DNA of 64,000 bases from Pseudomonadota bacterium (GTDB lineage: Bacteria; Pseudomonadota; Gammaproteobacteria; Burkholderiales; Burkholderiaceae_C): contig JAKOYD010000012.1 in the NCBI GenBank assembly GCA_029780695.1, positions 1-64,000 on the forward strand, in the 5' to 3' direction. Below, one piece after another: positions 46,171-55,215 of this stretch (positions are counted from its first letter, which is position 1; each line of letters opens with the position of its first letter). Position numbers and translations under genes: made by a program. The notes beneath the pieces were generated by a model. That model made no database searches. It saw only the letters and a list, made by a program, of their open reading frames with translations, and was not told where the DNA came from.

Positions 46171-46563
46171 GCACCGCATTGTGCCCGTGGGCAAGGCGGC
46201 TGAGCGGCGCCGGTGATCGGAGCGTGCAAGGGGTGAGGCGGCTGCCCGCCACGCGGCGCGCACGGTGCACGACCGGCAGGCCAACGCGCCTACCGGCTTA
46301 TTGGTATGAAATTGATAGCTAAGTACGCTTGTCTGGTGGGCGCTGGCGGCATGAAAAGCGATCAAATTTTTTTGGGATGGAGGCGTTGCCCGGCATGCGG
46401 GCGCGCGCGGGCGTTGCCCGGGCGGTGCCACACGGGTCGGGCGCGCCCATGCCATGCGCAGCGGGCAACGGGTGAACCTCGCGCCGCGCCCCGCCGCCAT
46501 CGGGCTGCTGGCGGTGGCGACGCCGTTGTTGCAACGCTCGCGCTGCGCACGCAGGCCGGTCGA
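46171..46563. other. Intergenic region with one dispersed repeat
   Basis: The 393 bases between the dehydrogenase start and the orphan gene contain a degenerate AGCTAT-family copy (about 46303-46374). The rest is GC-rich sequence with inverted GC-rich segments (near 46380-46470) and no supported gene. Confidence 0.5.
46303..46374. repeat. AGCTAT-family dispersed repeat
   Basis: GAAATTGATAGCTAAGTACG, then CTTGTCTGGTGGGCGCTGGC and GGCATGAAAAGCGATCAAAT, has the common order ATTGATAGCT, GCTTGTC, GGGCGCTGG, A/T-rich end. It lies alone in an intergenic gap. Confidence 0.7.
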
Positions 46564-46941
46564 TCAGGCGCAGCGGGACACGGCGGCCTGCGCCTCGGCC
46601 GCGGCCAGGCGTTCCAGCTCGGCGCAGACGTCGATCAGCCGCCCCGAGATGCGCAAGCGGCCGGATGCCTCGGGCGCGTGGCGCGCATCGACGGGGCGCG
46701 TCACGCGCACCGTGGCGGGCGCCTTGCCCGCTGGCACCGATGCGTTGGCAGCGCACGCCGCGGCGGCGGGCACCAGCAACAGGCTGCGCTGCGCGCTGGC
46801 CTGCTCCGTGGCATGCCGCTGAGCCACGCGGTGACGCGCCAGGTCGGCCCAGGTGCCCGCAGCGGTTTGCGGCGTGCTGCCGCGGGGGCGGCGATAGCTG
46901 GGCACGGCCCAATCGGCCAGTTGGATGACGTTGGTTCCCAT
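46564..46941 (-). CDS. Conserved-looking orphan protein near lexA
   Basis: This 125-aa protein begins MGTNVIQLADWAVPSYRRPR and ends in a likely helix (GRLIDVCAELERLAAAEAQA). There is no signal peptide or known domain. GAAAGG precedes the ATG at a good distance. It is 160 bases downstream of lexA on the same strand, so it could be part of the SOS unit, but it has no LexA box of its own that I can see. It may be specific to related genera. Confidence 0.55.
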   Translation of the reverse strand: MGTNVIQLADWAVPSYRRPRGSTPQTAAGTWADLARHRVAQRHATEQASAQRSLLLVPAAAACAANASVPAGKAPATVRVTRPVDARHAPEASGRLRISGRLIDVCAELERLAAAEAQAAVSRCA

Positions 46942-47101
46942 GTAAAACCTTTCAGGACAAGCACAGGTTGGACACAGGCGAGATTGACGCGGCCAGGGCC
47001 GGCGCGGCCCCGGCGGGGCGCTGCCGCAGGGTGTGGACGACGGCACCGCACTGCCCGTCGCCTAGCACGCCCGCCACCTGCGGCGGCGCCGGAAGGCGGT
47101 G

Positions 47102-47767
47102 CTACATCAGCATGCTGTTGCGGATCAGGCCGACGGCCAGGCCCTCGATCTCGAAAGGCTGGCCGGGGCGCACGACGATGGTGGGGTAGTCGGGGTTTTC
47201 GGCGTGCAGCTCGATCTGGTCCTTGTGGCGGTGAAAGCGCTTGACGGTGACGTCGTCACCCAGGCGCGCCACCACGATTTGCCCGTTGCGCGCGTCTCGC
47301 GTGGCCTGCACGGCCAGCAGGTCGCCGTCCATGATGCCGGCGTCGCGCATGGACATGCCGCGCACGCGCAGCAGGTAGTCGGGCCGCTGGGGGAACAGGC
47401 CGGGCTCGATGTGGTAAGTCTGGTCGACGTGTTCTTGCGCCAGGATGGGGGAGCCGGCGGCCACGCGGCCGATGAGCGGCAGCGCCAGCTGCGCCATGCC
47501 CGGCAGCGGCAGGCTGAAGGCATCGCTGCGCACGCCAGCGCGCCCCGCGCCCTTGAGCCGGATGCCGCGCGACGTGCCGCTGACCAGTTCGATCACGCCC
47601 TTGCGCGCCAGCGCCTGCAGGTGCTCTTCGGCCGCGTTGGCGGACTTGAACCCGAGTTCGGCCGCGATTTCGGCGCGCGTGGGCGGCGCGCCGGTGCGGG
47701 CGATGGCGTGTTGCACCAGTTGCAGGATTTCTTGCTGGCGGGGGGTGAGTTTGGGCGTATCGCTCAT
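47102..47767 (-). CDS. lexA: LexA repressor
   Basis: LexA represses the SOS regulon and cleaves itself when RecA is active. The 221-aa protein has the winged-helix N terminus ([38 protein letters not shown]), the cleavage dipeptide region RVAAGSPI (Ala-Gly) and the catalytic Ser in [13 protein letters not shown] with Lys in [14 protein letters not shown]. Two LexA boxes precede the gene, indicating autoregulation. Confidence 0.96.
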   Translation of the reverse strand: MSDTPKLTPRQQEILQLVQHAIARTGAPPTRAEIAAELGFKSANAAEEHLQALARKGVIELVSGTSRGIRLKGAGRAGVRSDAFSLPLPGMAQLALPLIGRVAAGSPILAQEHVDQTYHIEPGLFPQRPDYLLRVRGMSMRDAGIMDGDLLAVQATRDARNGQIVVARLGDDVTVKRFHRHKDQIELHAENPDYPTIVVRPGQPFEIEGLAVGLIRNSMLM

Positions 47768-47785
47768 GGCTGTGCGGTTGTGAGC

Positions 47786-47820
47786 CTGTGTTGATATCCA
47801 GTAACTGTATTTTTAACCAG
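47786..47820 (-). promoter_or_regulatory. Two LexA boxes upstream of lexA
   Basis: On the minus strand CTGGATATCAACACAG (47786-47801) and CTGGTTAAAAATACAG (47805-47820) each match CTGT-N8-ACAG with one change (CTGG). They lie 18 and 37 bases before the lexA ATG, and their tandem arrangement is typical of lexA promoters. Confidence 0.85.
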
Positions 47821-48110
47821 TTTCACCATGGATGCAAGTATCTTGTTGAATGCGCCGAGGCCCGCACCGGCAAGCGCCATGCCGCTATTGAAATGAAAGC
47901 GTGGAGGGTTCGTTGGGCCCCGCGGCAGGCCGCAGCGGTGTGGCCCAGCGGGGGTCGGCGCGCGGTGGCCAGCTGGGGCGTGGGTGACGACGCGGCGCGC
48001 AGGCGGTCATTGGTCGGCCCATCCTGGCGGACGCGGGGCGCGCCCAAAAAGCACAACGCCCCGGCAGGCGGGGCGTTGAAATGCGCGGTGCGGCGTGACG
48101 CCGCGGCGCG
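47821..48110. other. Intergenic region between lexA and adk
   Basis: The gap holds the lexA operators (to 47820) on its left and the adk terminator (48045-48077) on its right. The sequence between them is GC-rich with no supported ORF. Confidence 0.5.
48045..48077 (-). terminator. Rho-independent terminator of adk
   Basis: On the minus strand AACGCCCCGCCTGCCGGGGC then GTTGTGCTTTTTGG forms a strong GC stem followed by a T-rich tail about 40 bases after the adk stop. Confidence 0.8.
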
Positions 48111-48839
<729 letters not shown>

Positions 48840-48912
48840 TCAAGAATAGCACGCAGCGGCCTGCGTCAGGCTGACAGCGTGGCTTCTGCCGCGCAGACGC
48901 CCGGCGCGCCCG

Positions 48913-49668
48913 TCAGTCGAACAGCGCGCGCACGCGCGCCAGGTCTTCGGGCGTGTCGACGCCGGGGCCGGGCGCGTGCGGCGTCACGTGCACGGCGATG
49001 CGGTGGCCGTGCCACAGCGCGCGCAACTGCTCCAGCGCCTCGCACTGCTCCAGCGGCGCCGGCGGCAGCGACGGAAACGCGCGCAGAAACGCCGCGCGAT
49101 AGCTGTAGATGCCGATGTGCCGCAGCGGTGCGGGCGACGTGGGCAGTTGCGTGACGCCCTGCGCAAAGCCGTCGCGCCACCACGGCAGCGGCGCGCGGCT
49201 GAACAGCAGGGCCAGCCCGCGCGCGTCGGTCACCACCTTGACGACGTTCGGGTTGGTGAAGTCTTCTACACTTTTGATAGCGTGCGCCGAAGTTCCCATC
49301 TGCGCCATCGGCTGTTTTTGCAATAGATCGGCAACGGCGTCGATGAGCGCCGGGTCGATCAGTGGCTCGTCGCCCTGCACGTTGACGATGAGGTCGTCGC
49401 CATCCAGACCCAGCAGCTGGCAGGCTTCGGCCAGTCGGTCGCTGCCGCTGGGGTGGTCGGCGCGCGTGGCCACGGCGCGCACGCCGTGCGCGGCACAGGC
49501 GTCGAGGATGGCGGGCGCATCGGCGGCGACCACCACCTGCGCCGCGCCCGACTGCTCGGCCTGTTCGGCCACCCGCACCACCATCGGCTTGCCGCCGATG
49601 TCGGCCAGCGGTTTGTCGGGCAGGCGGGTGGACGCCAGGCGCGCGGGGATGATGACGGTGAAGCTCAT
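48913..49668 (-). CDS. kdsB: 3-deoxy-manno-octulosonate cytidylyltransferase
   Basis: KdsB makes CMP-KDO for lipopolysaccharide. The 251-aa protein starts [20 protein letters not shown], a strict family motif, and has [14 protein letters not shown] (near 96) and [15 protein letters not shown] (near 185). The stretch [20 protein letters not shown] corresponds to DNA (49263-49322) that partly resembles the dispersed AGCTAT repeat, which may account for its variation. Confidence 0.96.
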   Translation of the reverse strand: MSFTVIIPARLASTRLPDKPLADIGGKPMVVRVAEQAEQSGAAQVVVAADAPAILDACAAHGVRAVATRADHPSGSDRLAEACQLLGLDGDDLIVNVQGDEPLIDPALIDAVADLLQKQPMAQMGTSAHAIKSVEDFTNPNVVKVVTDARGLALLFSRAPLPWWRDGFAQGVTQLPTSPAPLRHIGIYSYRAAFLRAFPSLPPAPLEQCEALEQLRALWHGHRIAVHVTPHAPGPGVDTPEDLARVRALFD

Positions 49669-49769
49669 GAGCAGGGCAGGGCGGCGGGGAAAGGGTTGAA
49701 GCCTAACCCACCGCCCGGGCGCCCCATCGGCCGGGGCTGCCAGCGGCGCGCACCGGCGCCGCGCGCCGT

Positions 49770-51542
49770 TTACTGCACCGAGATCTGCTTGGCCGTCGGC
49801 GTGGCGTCGAACAGCAGCACCTTGGGCCAGTTGGGCCAGGTCACGCCCAGCGTGGCGTTGTTGGGGTTGCCGTCGCGCGCAAACGCGGCCAGCGTGCTCA
49901 TCATCGCGTCCGACAGCGCCAGCCGGCCCGTCTGGTTGGCCGTGCCGCCGATCACGTTGGCGTACAGCGACGGGCCGAAGTTGCCGAACAGGAAGGGCAG
50001 GTCAAACGCGTGCGCCGCGCCGTACACGTCGTTCCAAGGTGCCGCCTCCTGCTTCCAGTCGAAGCGGTAGCTCCAGATCTGCGTGGGCATCTGCGCCATC
50101 AGCGCGTTCATGTAGTTGTCGCGCAGGGCGATGAAGAACTTGGCGTCCAGGTCGGCAATGGCGGCGTCGTAGGCCGCGCCATTGGCATAGGCGGGGTTGA
50201 TGATGTCGCCAAACGCGGCGTTCTTCGCCTTGGTGGCGTCGAACAGGATCGGGAACAGCTGCGCATCTGGCAGCTTGATGCCGACCGGGCGGCTCACCAG
50301 CGGCAGGAAGCTGGACAGCAGCTTGGATTCGCTGTGTGTCAGGCCCGACAGCACCGGCACCTTGACGTAGTTGCCGGCCACGATGGCGGCGATGGGGTCG
50401 GTGGCGACCACCGTGCCTTCGGGGATGGGCCCCGAGCCGGTGGTGTTGCCGATGCCGCCGACGGTTTTGACGCCCACCTGCAGGATCTTGCTGGCCGGCT
50501 TGCCACGCAGGTAGGCGGCGATGTCGGCGTTGGAATGCGACTGCACCCAGGCCGTGGCGCCGGCGACGTCGGCGGCACTGCCGTCGTCGATCAGCAGCTT
50601 CATCAGCAGCATGTTCGACAGCGCCTCGTAGGTGGCCACCGGGTTCAGCGCCGGGATGTAGCCGTTGTTACCCGCCAGGTTGTTGGGCGGCTGCGGGAAG
50701 CCCGGGCTGGTGGCCACCGAGATGCCGCCCGACAGCGGCGCGATCTTGTGGAACAGCCCGGCGGCGCGGTTGGCCGGCGCCGTCATGACGGCCAGGATGT
50801 TGATGGCGCCCGCCGACTGCCCAGTGAGCGTGACGTTGCCCTTGTCGCCGCCAAACTCGCCGATGTTGCCCTGCACGAACTTCAGCGCCTGGATGATGTC
50901 GAGCACGGCGTAGTTGCCCGACTGGTCTTCGGCCGTCAGCGTCGGGTCCACGGTCTTGTCGCGCAGCGCCGGGTGGCGGAAGAAGCCCAGCTGGCCGAGG
51001 CGGTAGTTGGCCGACACCACCACCGCGTTGGCCTTCTTGGCCAGCGCGGCGCCGTCGTACATCGGGTCGGCGGTATAGCCGGTGATGTTGCTGCCGCCGT
51101 GGATGAACACGATGACCGGCAGGTTCTTGTCGGCCGTGGCCGGGCGCCAGATGTTGAGCGACAGGCAGTCCTCGCTGCCCGGCGTGTTGCCCGACACCAG
51201 GTTGTCGCCGACGGTGGCGTCGAAGGTGTTGTTGTTGCCGGGGCTGTACAGCCGCGGGTTCTGGATGCACGAGACGCCGAAAGTCTTGGCCTGCAGCGTG
51301 TTGGTCCACGACGCCGGGGCGACCGGTGCCTTCCAGCGCAGCGCGCCGACCGGCGGCTTGGCGTAGGGCAGGCCCTTCCAGAAATACGTGCCCGAGGCCG
51401 CGCTGTCGTTCACGCCCTCGACGTCGCCGTATTGCGTGGTCCGGCTCTGCGGGTCGGAATGGCTGCTGCCGCAGCCGCTGAGGATCAGCGTGGTGGCCAT
51501 GGCGGCGGCGCCCAGCCAGGCGAATCGGGTGATGGGTCGCAT
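49770..51542 (-). CDS. Secreted carboxylesterase type B, lipoprotein
   Basis: The 590-aa protein has a lipoprotein signal peptide (lipobox LSGC near residue 24). A carboxylesterase/lipase domain follows: the oxyanion HGGSNITGY, the nucleophile Ser in [10 protein letters not shown] (near 240) and [12 protein letters not shown] earlier. It would hydrolyse esters at the cell envelope. It sits between kdsB and Trm112, genes that are usually neighbours in this order, so it appears to be an insertion into the lpxK-Trm112-kdsB-adk block. Confidence 0.92.
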   Translation of the reverse strand: MRPITRFAWLGAAAMATTLILSGCGSSHSDPQSRTTQYGDVEGVNDSAASGTYFWKGLPYAKPPVGALRWKAPVAPASWTNTLQAKTFGVSCIQNPRLYSPGNNNTFDATVGDNLVSGNTPGSEDCLSLNIWRPATADKNLPVIVFIHGGSNITGYTADPMYDGAALAKKANAVVVSANYRLGQLGFFRHPALRDKTVDPTLTAEDQSGNYAVLDIIQALKFVQGNIGEFGGDKGNVTLTGQSAGAINILAVMTAPANRAAGLFHKIAPLSGGISVATSPGFPQPPNNLAGNNGYIPALNPVATYEALSNMLLMKLLIDDGSAADVAGATAWVQSHSNADIAAYLRGKPASKILQVGVKTVGGIGNTTGSGPIPEGTVVATDPIAAIVAGNYVKVPVLSGLTHSESKLLSSFLPLVSRPVGIKLPDAQLFPILFDATKAKNAAFGDIINPAYANGAAYDAAIADLDAKFFIALRDNYMNALMAQMPTQIWSYRFDWKQEAAPWNDVYGAAHAFDLPFLFGNFGPSLYANVIGGTANQTGRLALSDAMMSTLAAFARDGNPNNATLGVTWPNWPKVLLFDATPTAKQISVQ

Positions 51543-51628
51543 GCGTGCGTGCTCCTCGTCAGTGGTGGTTTGTCTCCGAGGGCCATCGTAGCCGCGTAAC
51601 CCATAAGTCTCAAGGGGTCAGCGTGCGC

Positions 51629-51838
51629 CTAGCCCGCCAGCGGCGTGCGGGGCGGCATCTGCTCGACTTCGTCGGCCGACAGCGGGCGCGCCTCGCCTTC
51701 CAGCATGATCGGAATGCCGTCGCGCACCGGGTAGGCCAGGCGGGCCGAGCGCGAGATCAACTCGCCCTTGTCGCGGTCGAAATCGAGCGGGCCCTTGGTG
51801 ACGGGGCAGACCAGCAGTTCCAGCAGTTTGGGGTCCAT
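51629..51838 (-). CDS. Trm112 family protein
   Basis: This 69-aa protein starts [20 protein letters not shown] and ends in PRTPLAG, with the zinc-ribbon-like fold of Trm112/YcaR. Related proteins activate methyltransferases in eukaryotes; the bacterial role is uncertain. A CPVTKGPL segment keeps only one cysteine. It normally lies between lpxK and kdsB, as here apart from two inserted genes. Confidence 0.93.
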   Translation of the reverse strand: MDPKLLELLVCPVTKGPLDFDRDKGELISRSARLAYPVRDGIPIMLEGEARPLSADEVEQMPPRTPLAG

Positions 51839-51918
51839 GTCAATGTCCTGACGATGTAACGGGAAGGTGGGGTTGCACCGCGCCGGCCGGGCGCGCGCGC
51901 TGGCAGCGGGCCGGCCGC

Positions 51919-52302
51919 TTATCGCGCCGCGGCGCCGGGGTAGACGCTGACTTCGATCAGGTTGCCGTCCGGGTCGTTGAAGTAGACCGACTCGATCGGC
52001 CCCTGCGCGCCGGACTTGGCCACCGGGCCTTCGAGCAGCGCCACGCCTTCGGCCGCCAGGTGGGCTATCACGTCGGCCAGCGTCCAGTCGGTGATCAGGC
52101 ACAGATCGCCCGAACCCACGCCGGCGTGGTTGCGCAGCTCTTGCCCCAGCGTCTGCAGGTTGATCTTCTGGCGGCCGAACGACAGCGCGCGCCGGCCGCC
52201 GGTAAACGTGACGGGCTGCATGCGCAGCACGCGCTGGTAAAAGGCCACCGAGCGCTCGATGTCTGCCACGGTGAGGACAACGTGGTCAATGTGCGAAATC
52301 AT
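51919..52302 (-). CDS. VOC family protein (glyoxalase/dioxygenase-like)
   Basis: The 127-aa protein is one VOC domain ([39 protein letters not shown]), with the metal-binding His and Glu at both ends. Glyoxalase I, dioxygenase or resistance roles are possible; the sequence does not decide. It overlaps lpxK by four bases (ATGA), so it is translated after it. Confidence 0.9.
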   Translation of the reverse strand: MISHIDHVVLTVADIERSVAFYQRVLRMQPVTFTGGRRALSFGRQKINLQTLGQELRNHAGVGSGDLCLITDWTLADVIAHLAAEGVALLEGPVAKSGAQGPIESVYFNDPDGNLIEVSVYPGAAAR

Positions 52303-53312
52303 GGGGCCGGATGATAGCCCCGCGCTGCCAGGTGCTGGTCCAGTGCGTCGAGGAAGGCGGCCGGCACGTCCAGCCGCAGCGGCACCGCCAGCGCGCTGGG
52401 GTCGTGCCGCCACAGCTTCAGCGCGTCTTTTTCGGTGCAAATCAGCCCGTTGCGCTGGCCAGACAAGCGGTTGAAGCTATCAAAATCGTAGTGATCAGGC
52501 AGCGCCCGCGTGTCGGCCAACGTCAGCCCGGCGGCGCGCAGCATGGCGAAAAAGGCCTCGGGCCGGGCGATGCCGGCCAGCGCCGCCAGCGGCTGGCCGC
52601 GCAGATCAGCCAGCGGCACCTGCGTGCCGTCGGCGCGCAGCGCGTGGTCGGCCAGCCGTCGGTGGGCGGTGAACGTGGCCTGGCCCGGCGGCAGGGGCGT
52701 CGCCGCGGCATCCGCTTCGGTCCACAGCACCAGGTCGACGGGACGAGGCCATGGCTCGCGCAGCGGCCCCGCCGGCAGCAGCCAGCCGTTGCCCACGCCG
52801 CGCGCGTCGAACACGCACACCTCCACGTCGCGCGCCAGCGCGCGGTGCTGCAGCCCGTCGTCGCACAGCAGGATGTCGGTGCCTGGGTGGGCCGCCAGCA
52901 ATGCACGCGCGGCATCGGCGCGGCGCGGCGCCACGAACACCGGCACGCCGGCGCGCTGGCGCAGCAGCAGCGGCTCATCGCCCACCTCGCGCGGGTCGCT
53001 GTCCGGCAGCACCTCACGGCAGTCATCGCCCACCCGCCCATGCCCGCGCGAAACGATGCCCGGCCGCCAGCCGCGCGACCGCAGGTGCTGCGCCATCGCC
53101 AGCGTCGTCGGCGTCTTGCCCGCCCCGCCCGCCACCACGTTGCCCACCACCACCACCGGCACCGGCAAGCGCACCGCCACGGCGTCGTCGCGACCCCGCT
53201 GCCGCGCCGCCAGCGCCCCGTACAGCCGCGACAACGGCCACAGCAGCACAGCCACCAGCCCGCGCCGCTGCCAGGCGGCGCGCAGACGGTGTTCGACGAA
53301 GGCGCGGGGCAT
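52299..53312 (-). CDS. lpxK: Tetraacyldisaccharide 4'-kinase
   Basis: LpxK phosphorylates the lipid A precursor at the inner membrane. The 337-aa protein has an N-terminal membrane-association segment (about 12-34), the P-loop VGNVVAGGAGKTPTT (near 52), SRGHGRVGDDCR and the DDGLQHRAL motif (near 140). An AGCTAT-family repeat lies inside the gene (52452-52490). I chose the ATG at 53310-53312 because it matches the family N terminus. It is followed by VOC and Trm112. Confidence 0.95.
   Translation of the reverse strand: MPRAFVEHRLRAAWQRRGLVAVLLWPLSRLYGALAARQRGRDDAVAVRLPVPVVVVGNVVAGGAGKTPTTLAMAQHLRSRGWRPGIVSRGHGRVGDDCREVLPDSDPREVGDEPLLLRQRAGVPVFVAPRRADAARALLAAHPGTDILLCDDGLQHRALARDVEVCVFDARGVGNGWLLPAGPLREPWPRPVDLVLWTEADAAATPLPPGQATFTAHRRLADHALRADGTQVPLADLRGQPLAALAGIARPEAFFAMLRAAGLTLADTRALPDHYDFDSFNRLSGQRNGLICTEKDALKLWRHDPSALAVPLRLDVPAAFLDALDQHLAARGYHPAP
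52452..52490. repeat. AGCTAT-family repeat inside lpxK
   Basis: GCGCTGGCCAGACAAGCGGT then TGAAGCTATCAAAATCG is a clear copy of the dispersed repeat in the coding strand's antisense orientation. It encodes part of the DYDSFNRL-type segment near the C terminus of LpxK (LPDHYDFDSFNRLSGQRNGL). Confidence 0.65.
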
Positions 53313-53343
53313 GTTTCCGATCTCAGAACAAAGCATCCATCTT

Positions 53344-53417
53344 CGTCATTCCCGCGCAGGCGGGAATCCAGCGACGGACGATGGGACACCTGGATTCCCG
53401 CCTGCGCGGGAATGACG
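53344..53417. repeat. Inverted repeat with 27-bp arms (REP-like)
   Basis: CGTCATTCCCGCGCAGGCGG followed by GAATCCA at 53344-53370 is matched exactly by its reverse complement at 53391-53417, with a 20-base spacer. This is a common REP/hairpin form in Burkholderiales and Xanthomonadales intergenic DNA. Confidence 0.85.
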
Positions 53418-53598
53418 GAATTTCGGTGGCGTCGGCATGGACATGCAACGGGATGGACGCGTATGGAGCGGCGGTCGAACGAAATAGAACGGCACCTGCG
53501 CAGCATAGCCATTTCGCGCTGCGCCTCGTGACTCAGACGGCCGCGGAGCAGGCCAAGCGCGGGCACCCGCGGAAGGGCTTGGCCCGCCCGTTGGGTGC

Positions 53599-53663
53599 GT
53601 CCCCCTTCCCGCGAAGCGCAGCGCAGCGAGAGAAGGGGGAAGCGGCGCCAGCCGCTCAGGGGG
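53599..53663 (-). repeat. Stop-proximal stem-loop element, copy B
   Basis: CGTCCCCCTTCCCGCGAAGC, then GCAGCGCAGCGAGAGAAGGG, a GC-rich stem and CTCAGGGGG. It is preceded by TTGGCCCGCCCGTTGGGTG, which is nearly repeated before copy C. Confidence 0.85.
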
Positions 53664-53699
53664 TTGTGTTCCGTTTTTGGCTTGGCCCGCCCGCTGGGT

Positions 53700-53766
53700 G
53701 CGTCCCCCTTCCCGCGAAGCGCAGCGCAGCGAGAGAAGGGGAAAGCGCCGTCAGGCGCTCAGGGGG
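53700..53766 (-). repeat. Stop-proximal stem-loop element, copy C
   Basis: This second copy starts 101 bases after copy B with the same core and ends CTCAGGGGG. Its final bases contain the exbD stop codon (53759-53761). Copies B and C form a direct repeat with its flanking GGCCCGCCCGCTGGGTG part. Confidence 0.85.
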
Positions 53767-54172
53767 ATGTACCCGTCTTCGCCGCGAAGGTGATCTGCGT
53801 CAGCCCCTCGCGCCGCGCCGCATCCATCACGGTCACCACGGCCTGCACGGGCGCGCTGGCGTCGGCGCTGATGATCAGCACACTGTCCTTGGCGGCGACG
53901 GCGCGCAGGGCGCTGGCCACGGCTTCGACGCTGCGCGCGTCCAGCGGCTGCTTGTTGACGGCGTAGCGCCCGTCGGCGGCGACGGCCACCACGATCTCCT
54001 TGGGCCGTTCGCGCGAGGCGTCGGCGTTGGCCGTCGGCAGCGTCACCTGCAGTTCGGTGAACTTGCTGTAGGTGGTGGTGAGCATCAGGAAGATCAGGAT
54101 CACCAGCAGCACGTCGATGAACGGGATCAGGTTGATCTCGGGCTCCTCGGGCGGGTGCGGGCGAAATTTCAT
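53759..54172 (-). CDS. exbD: Biopolymer transport protein ExbD
   Basis: ExbD is part of the proton-driven ExbB/ExbD/TonB energy complex. The 137-aa protein starts MKFRPHPPEEPEINLIPFID, with one transmembrane helix near 18-38 containing the conserved Asp (PFIDVLLVILIFLML), then a periplasmic domain. The stop codon lies inside the copy C repeat. It overlaps exbB by four bases (ATGA). Confidence 0.94.
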   Translation of the reverse strand: MKFRPHPPEEPEINLIPFIDVLLVILIFLMLTTTYSKFTELQVTLPTANADASRERPKEIVVAVAADGRYAVNKQPLDARSVEAVASALRAVAAKDSVLIISADASAPVQAVVTVMDAARREGLTQITFAAKTGTSP

Positions 54173-54825
54173 CGGGCCGCTCCCGCGCTGTCGCCGCCGG
54201 GGCACAGCGGCTCCAGGTGGCGCGCAAAGCGCTCGGCGGCCAGCTCCAGCTCCAGGATGTAGCCGTCGACCCGGGCGCGGAAGTAGCGCCAGAAAATCAG
54301 CGTCGGGATGGCCACGATCAGCCCGAAGGCGGTGTTGTACAGCGCGGTCGAAATGCCGTGCGCCAGCTGCGCCGGGTTGCCGCCCGACAGCGCGCCGGCC
54401 GGCGCCTGCGAGCCGAAGATCTCGATCATGCCGATCACCGTGCCCAGCAGGCCCAGCAGCGGCGCCGCGCTGGCGATGGTGGCCAGCGCCGGCAGGTAGC
54501 GCTCCAGCCGATGCGCTGCCTGGCGGCCGGCCGCTTCCATGGCGGCGCGCATTTCGCCGGGAGTGCAGCGCGGGTTGAGGTTGATGGCGCGCCAGCCGGC
54601 GGCCAGCACGCTGCCCAGCGCCGAATGCTGCGCCAGCTGGTTCACCGTCTCGGGCGCCGGCACCGCCTGGCGCGACACGCCCACGGCTTCATTCACCAGA
54701 TCGCGGCCGAGCACGCGGCTGGCCTTCAGCTGCACGAAGCGCTCGACGATGAAGGCCATGGCCAGGATGGAACACAAAATCAGCGGCCAGATCGGCCAGC
54801 CAGCGGCTTGTATGATGGAAAGCAA
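54169..54825 (-). CDS. exbB: Biopolymer transport protein ExbB (MotA/TolQ/ExbB family)
   Basis: ExbB forms the proton channel with ExbD. With the TTG start at 54823-54825 the 218-aa protein starts MLSIIQAAGWPIWPLILCSI, matching the family, with AGAGAAG upstream. It has three helices and the conserved APLLGLLGTVIGMIEIF (near 130). An upstream ATG at 54864 would add 13 residues, but the TTG fits better. It is divergent from xseA. Confidence 0.9.
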   Translation of the reverse strand: MLSIIQAAGWPIWPLILCSILAMAFIVERFVQLKASRVLGRDLVNEAVGVSRQAVPAPETVNQLAQHSALGSVLAAGWRAINLNPRCTPGEMRAAMEAAGRQAAHRLERYLPALATIASAAPLLGLLGTVIGMIEIFGSQAPAGALSGGNPAQLAHGISTALYNTAFGLIVAIPTLIFWRYFRARVDGYILELELAAERFARHLEPLCPGGDSAGAAR

Positions 54826-55215
54826 GGTCTTCTCTCTGTCTGAGGGTATCGCGCCTGGTAACAATCGGTGTCACGCCGATGCGCGCGATTATGGTGCAGC
54901 CGCTGCACGGTGCCGACAATGCCGGCGGCGGCGTCCGGCGGGCCCGCCCGGATGGAGGGTGATTGCGCCGCCATCGACGATGCACAGTTTCTGTGGATAA
55001 CTTTGTGGAAATAGCGCGCGGCGAGGCCCGCAGGCCGCGCCAAATCACGGTTTCTGACAGTTTGATGAATGCGCAGGCAGCAAAAAATCATTGCATGACA
55101 GTCACTTGCACCTATCTTCGGGGCTTGGCGGGGGCCCTTGGGCTGGCACCGGACGCACGCCCGGCGTTGTGGAGTACTGGCGCGGCCCGCGGGCCCGAAT
55201 CGGCCGCGGGGGCGC
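54826..55215. other. Intergenic region between exbB and xseA
   Basis: This divergent 390-bp region must hold the promoters of exbB and xseA. It contains a perfect DnaA box (54992-55000) and a nearby CTTTGTGGAA. A plus-strand frame (54963-55232) runs across it into xseA but has no recognisable product. Otherwise I see nothing. Confidence 0.5.
54992..55000 (-). promoter_or_regulatory. Perfect DnaA box
   Basis: TGTGGATAA is the reverse complement of TTATCCACA, the consensus DnaA box, and is followed by CTTTGTGGAA, a weaker match. One good box is not enough for an origin; titration or regulation of xseA/exbB is possible. Confidence 0.45.

Larger units (their letters stand above)
53313..53758. 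other. Repeat-rich intergenic region between lpxK and exbD
   Basis: These 446 bases contain a 27-bp-arm inverted repeat (53344-53417) and two full copies of the stop-proximal element (53599-53663 and 53700-53766). There is no supported gene. It is the most repeat-dense stretch of the window. Confidence 0.7.

Noticed and set aside
54992-55010. Replication origin suggested by the DnaA box
   Set aside because: Only one good box, and no dnaA, dnaN, AT-rich unwinding region or GC-skew evidence here.
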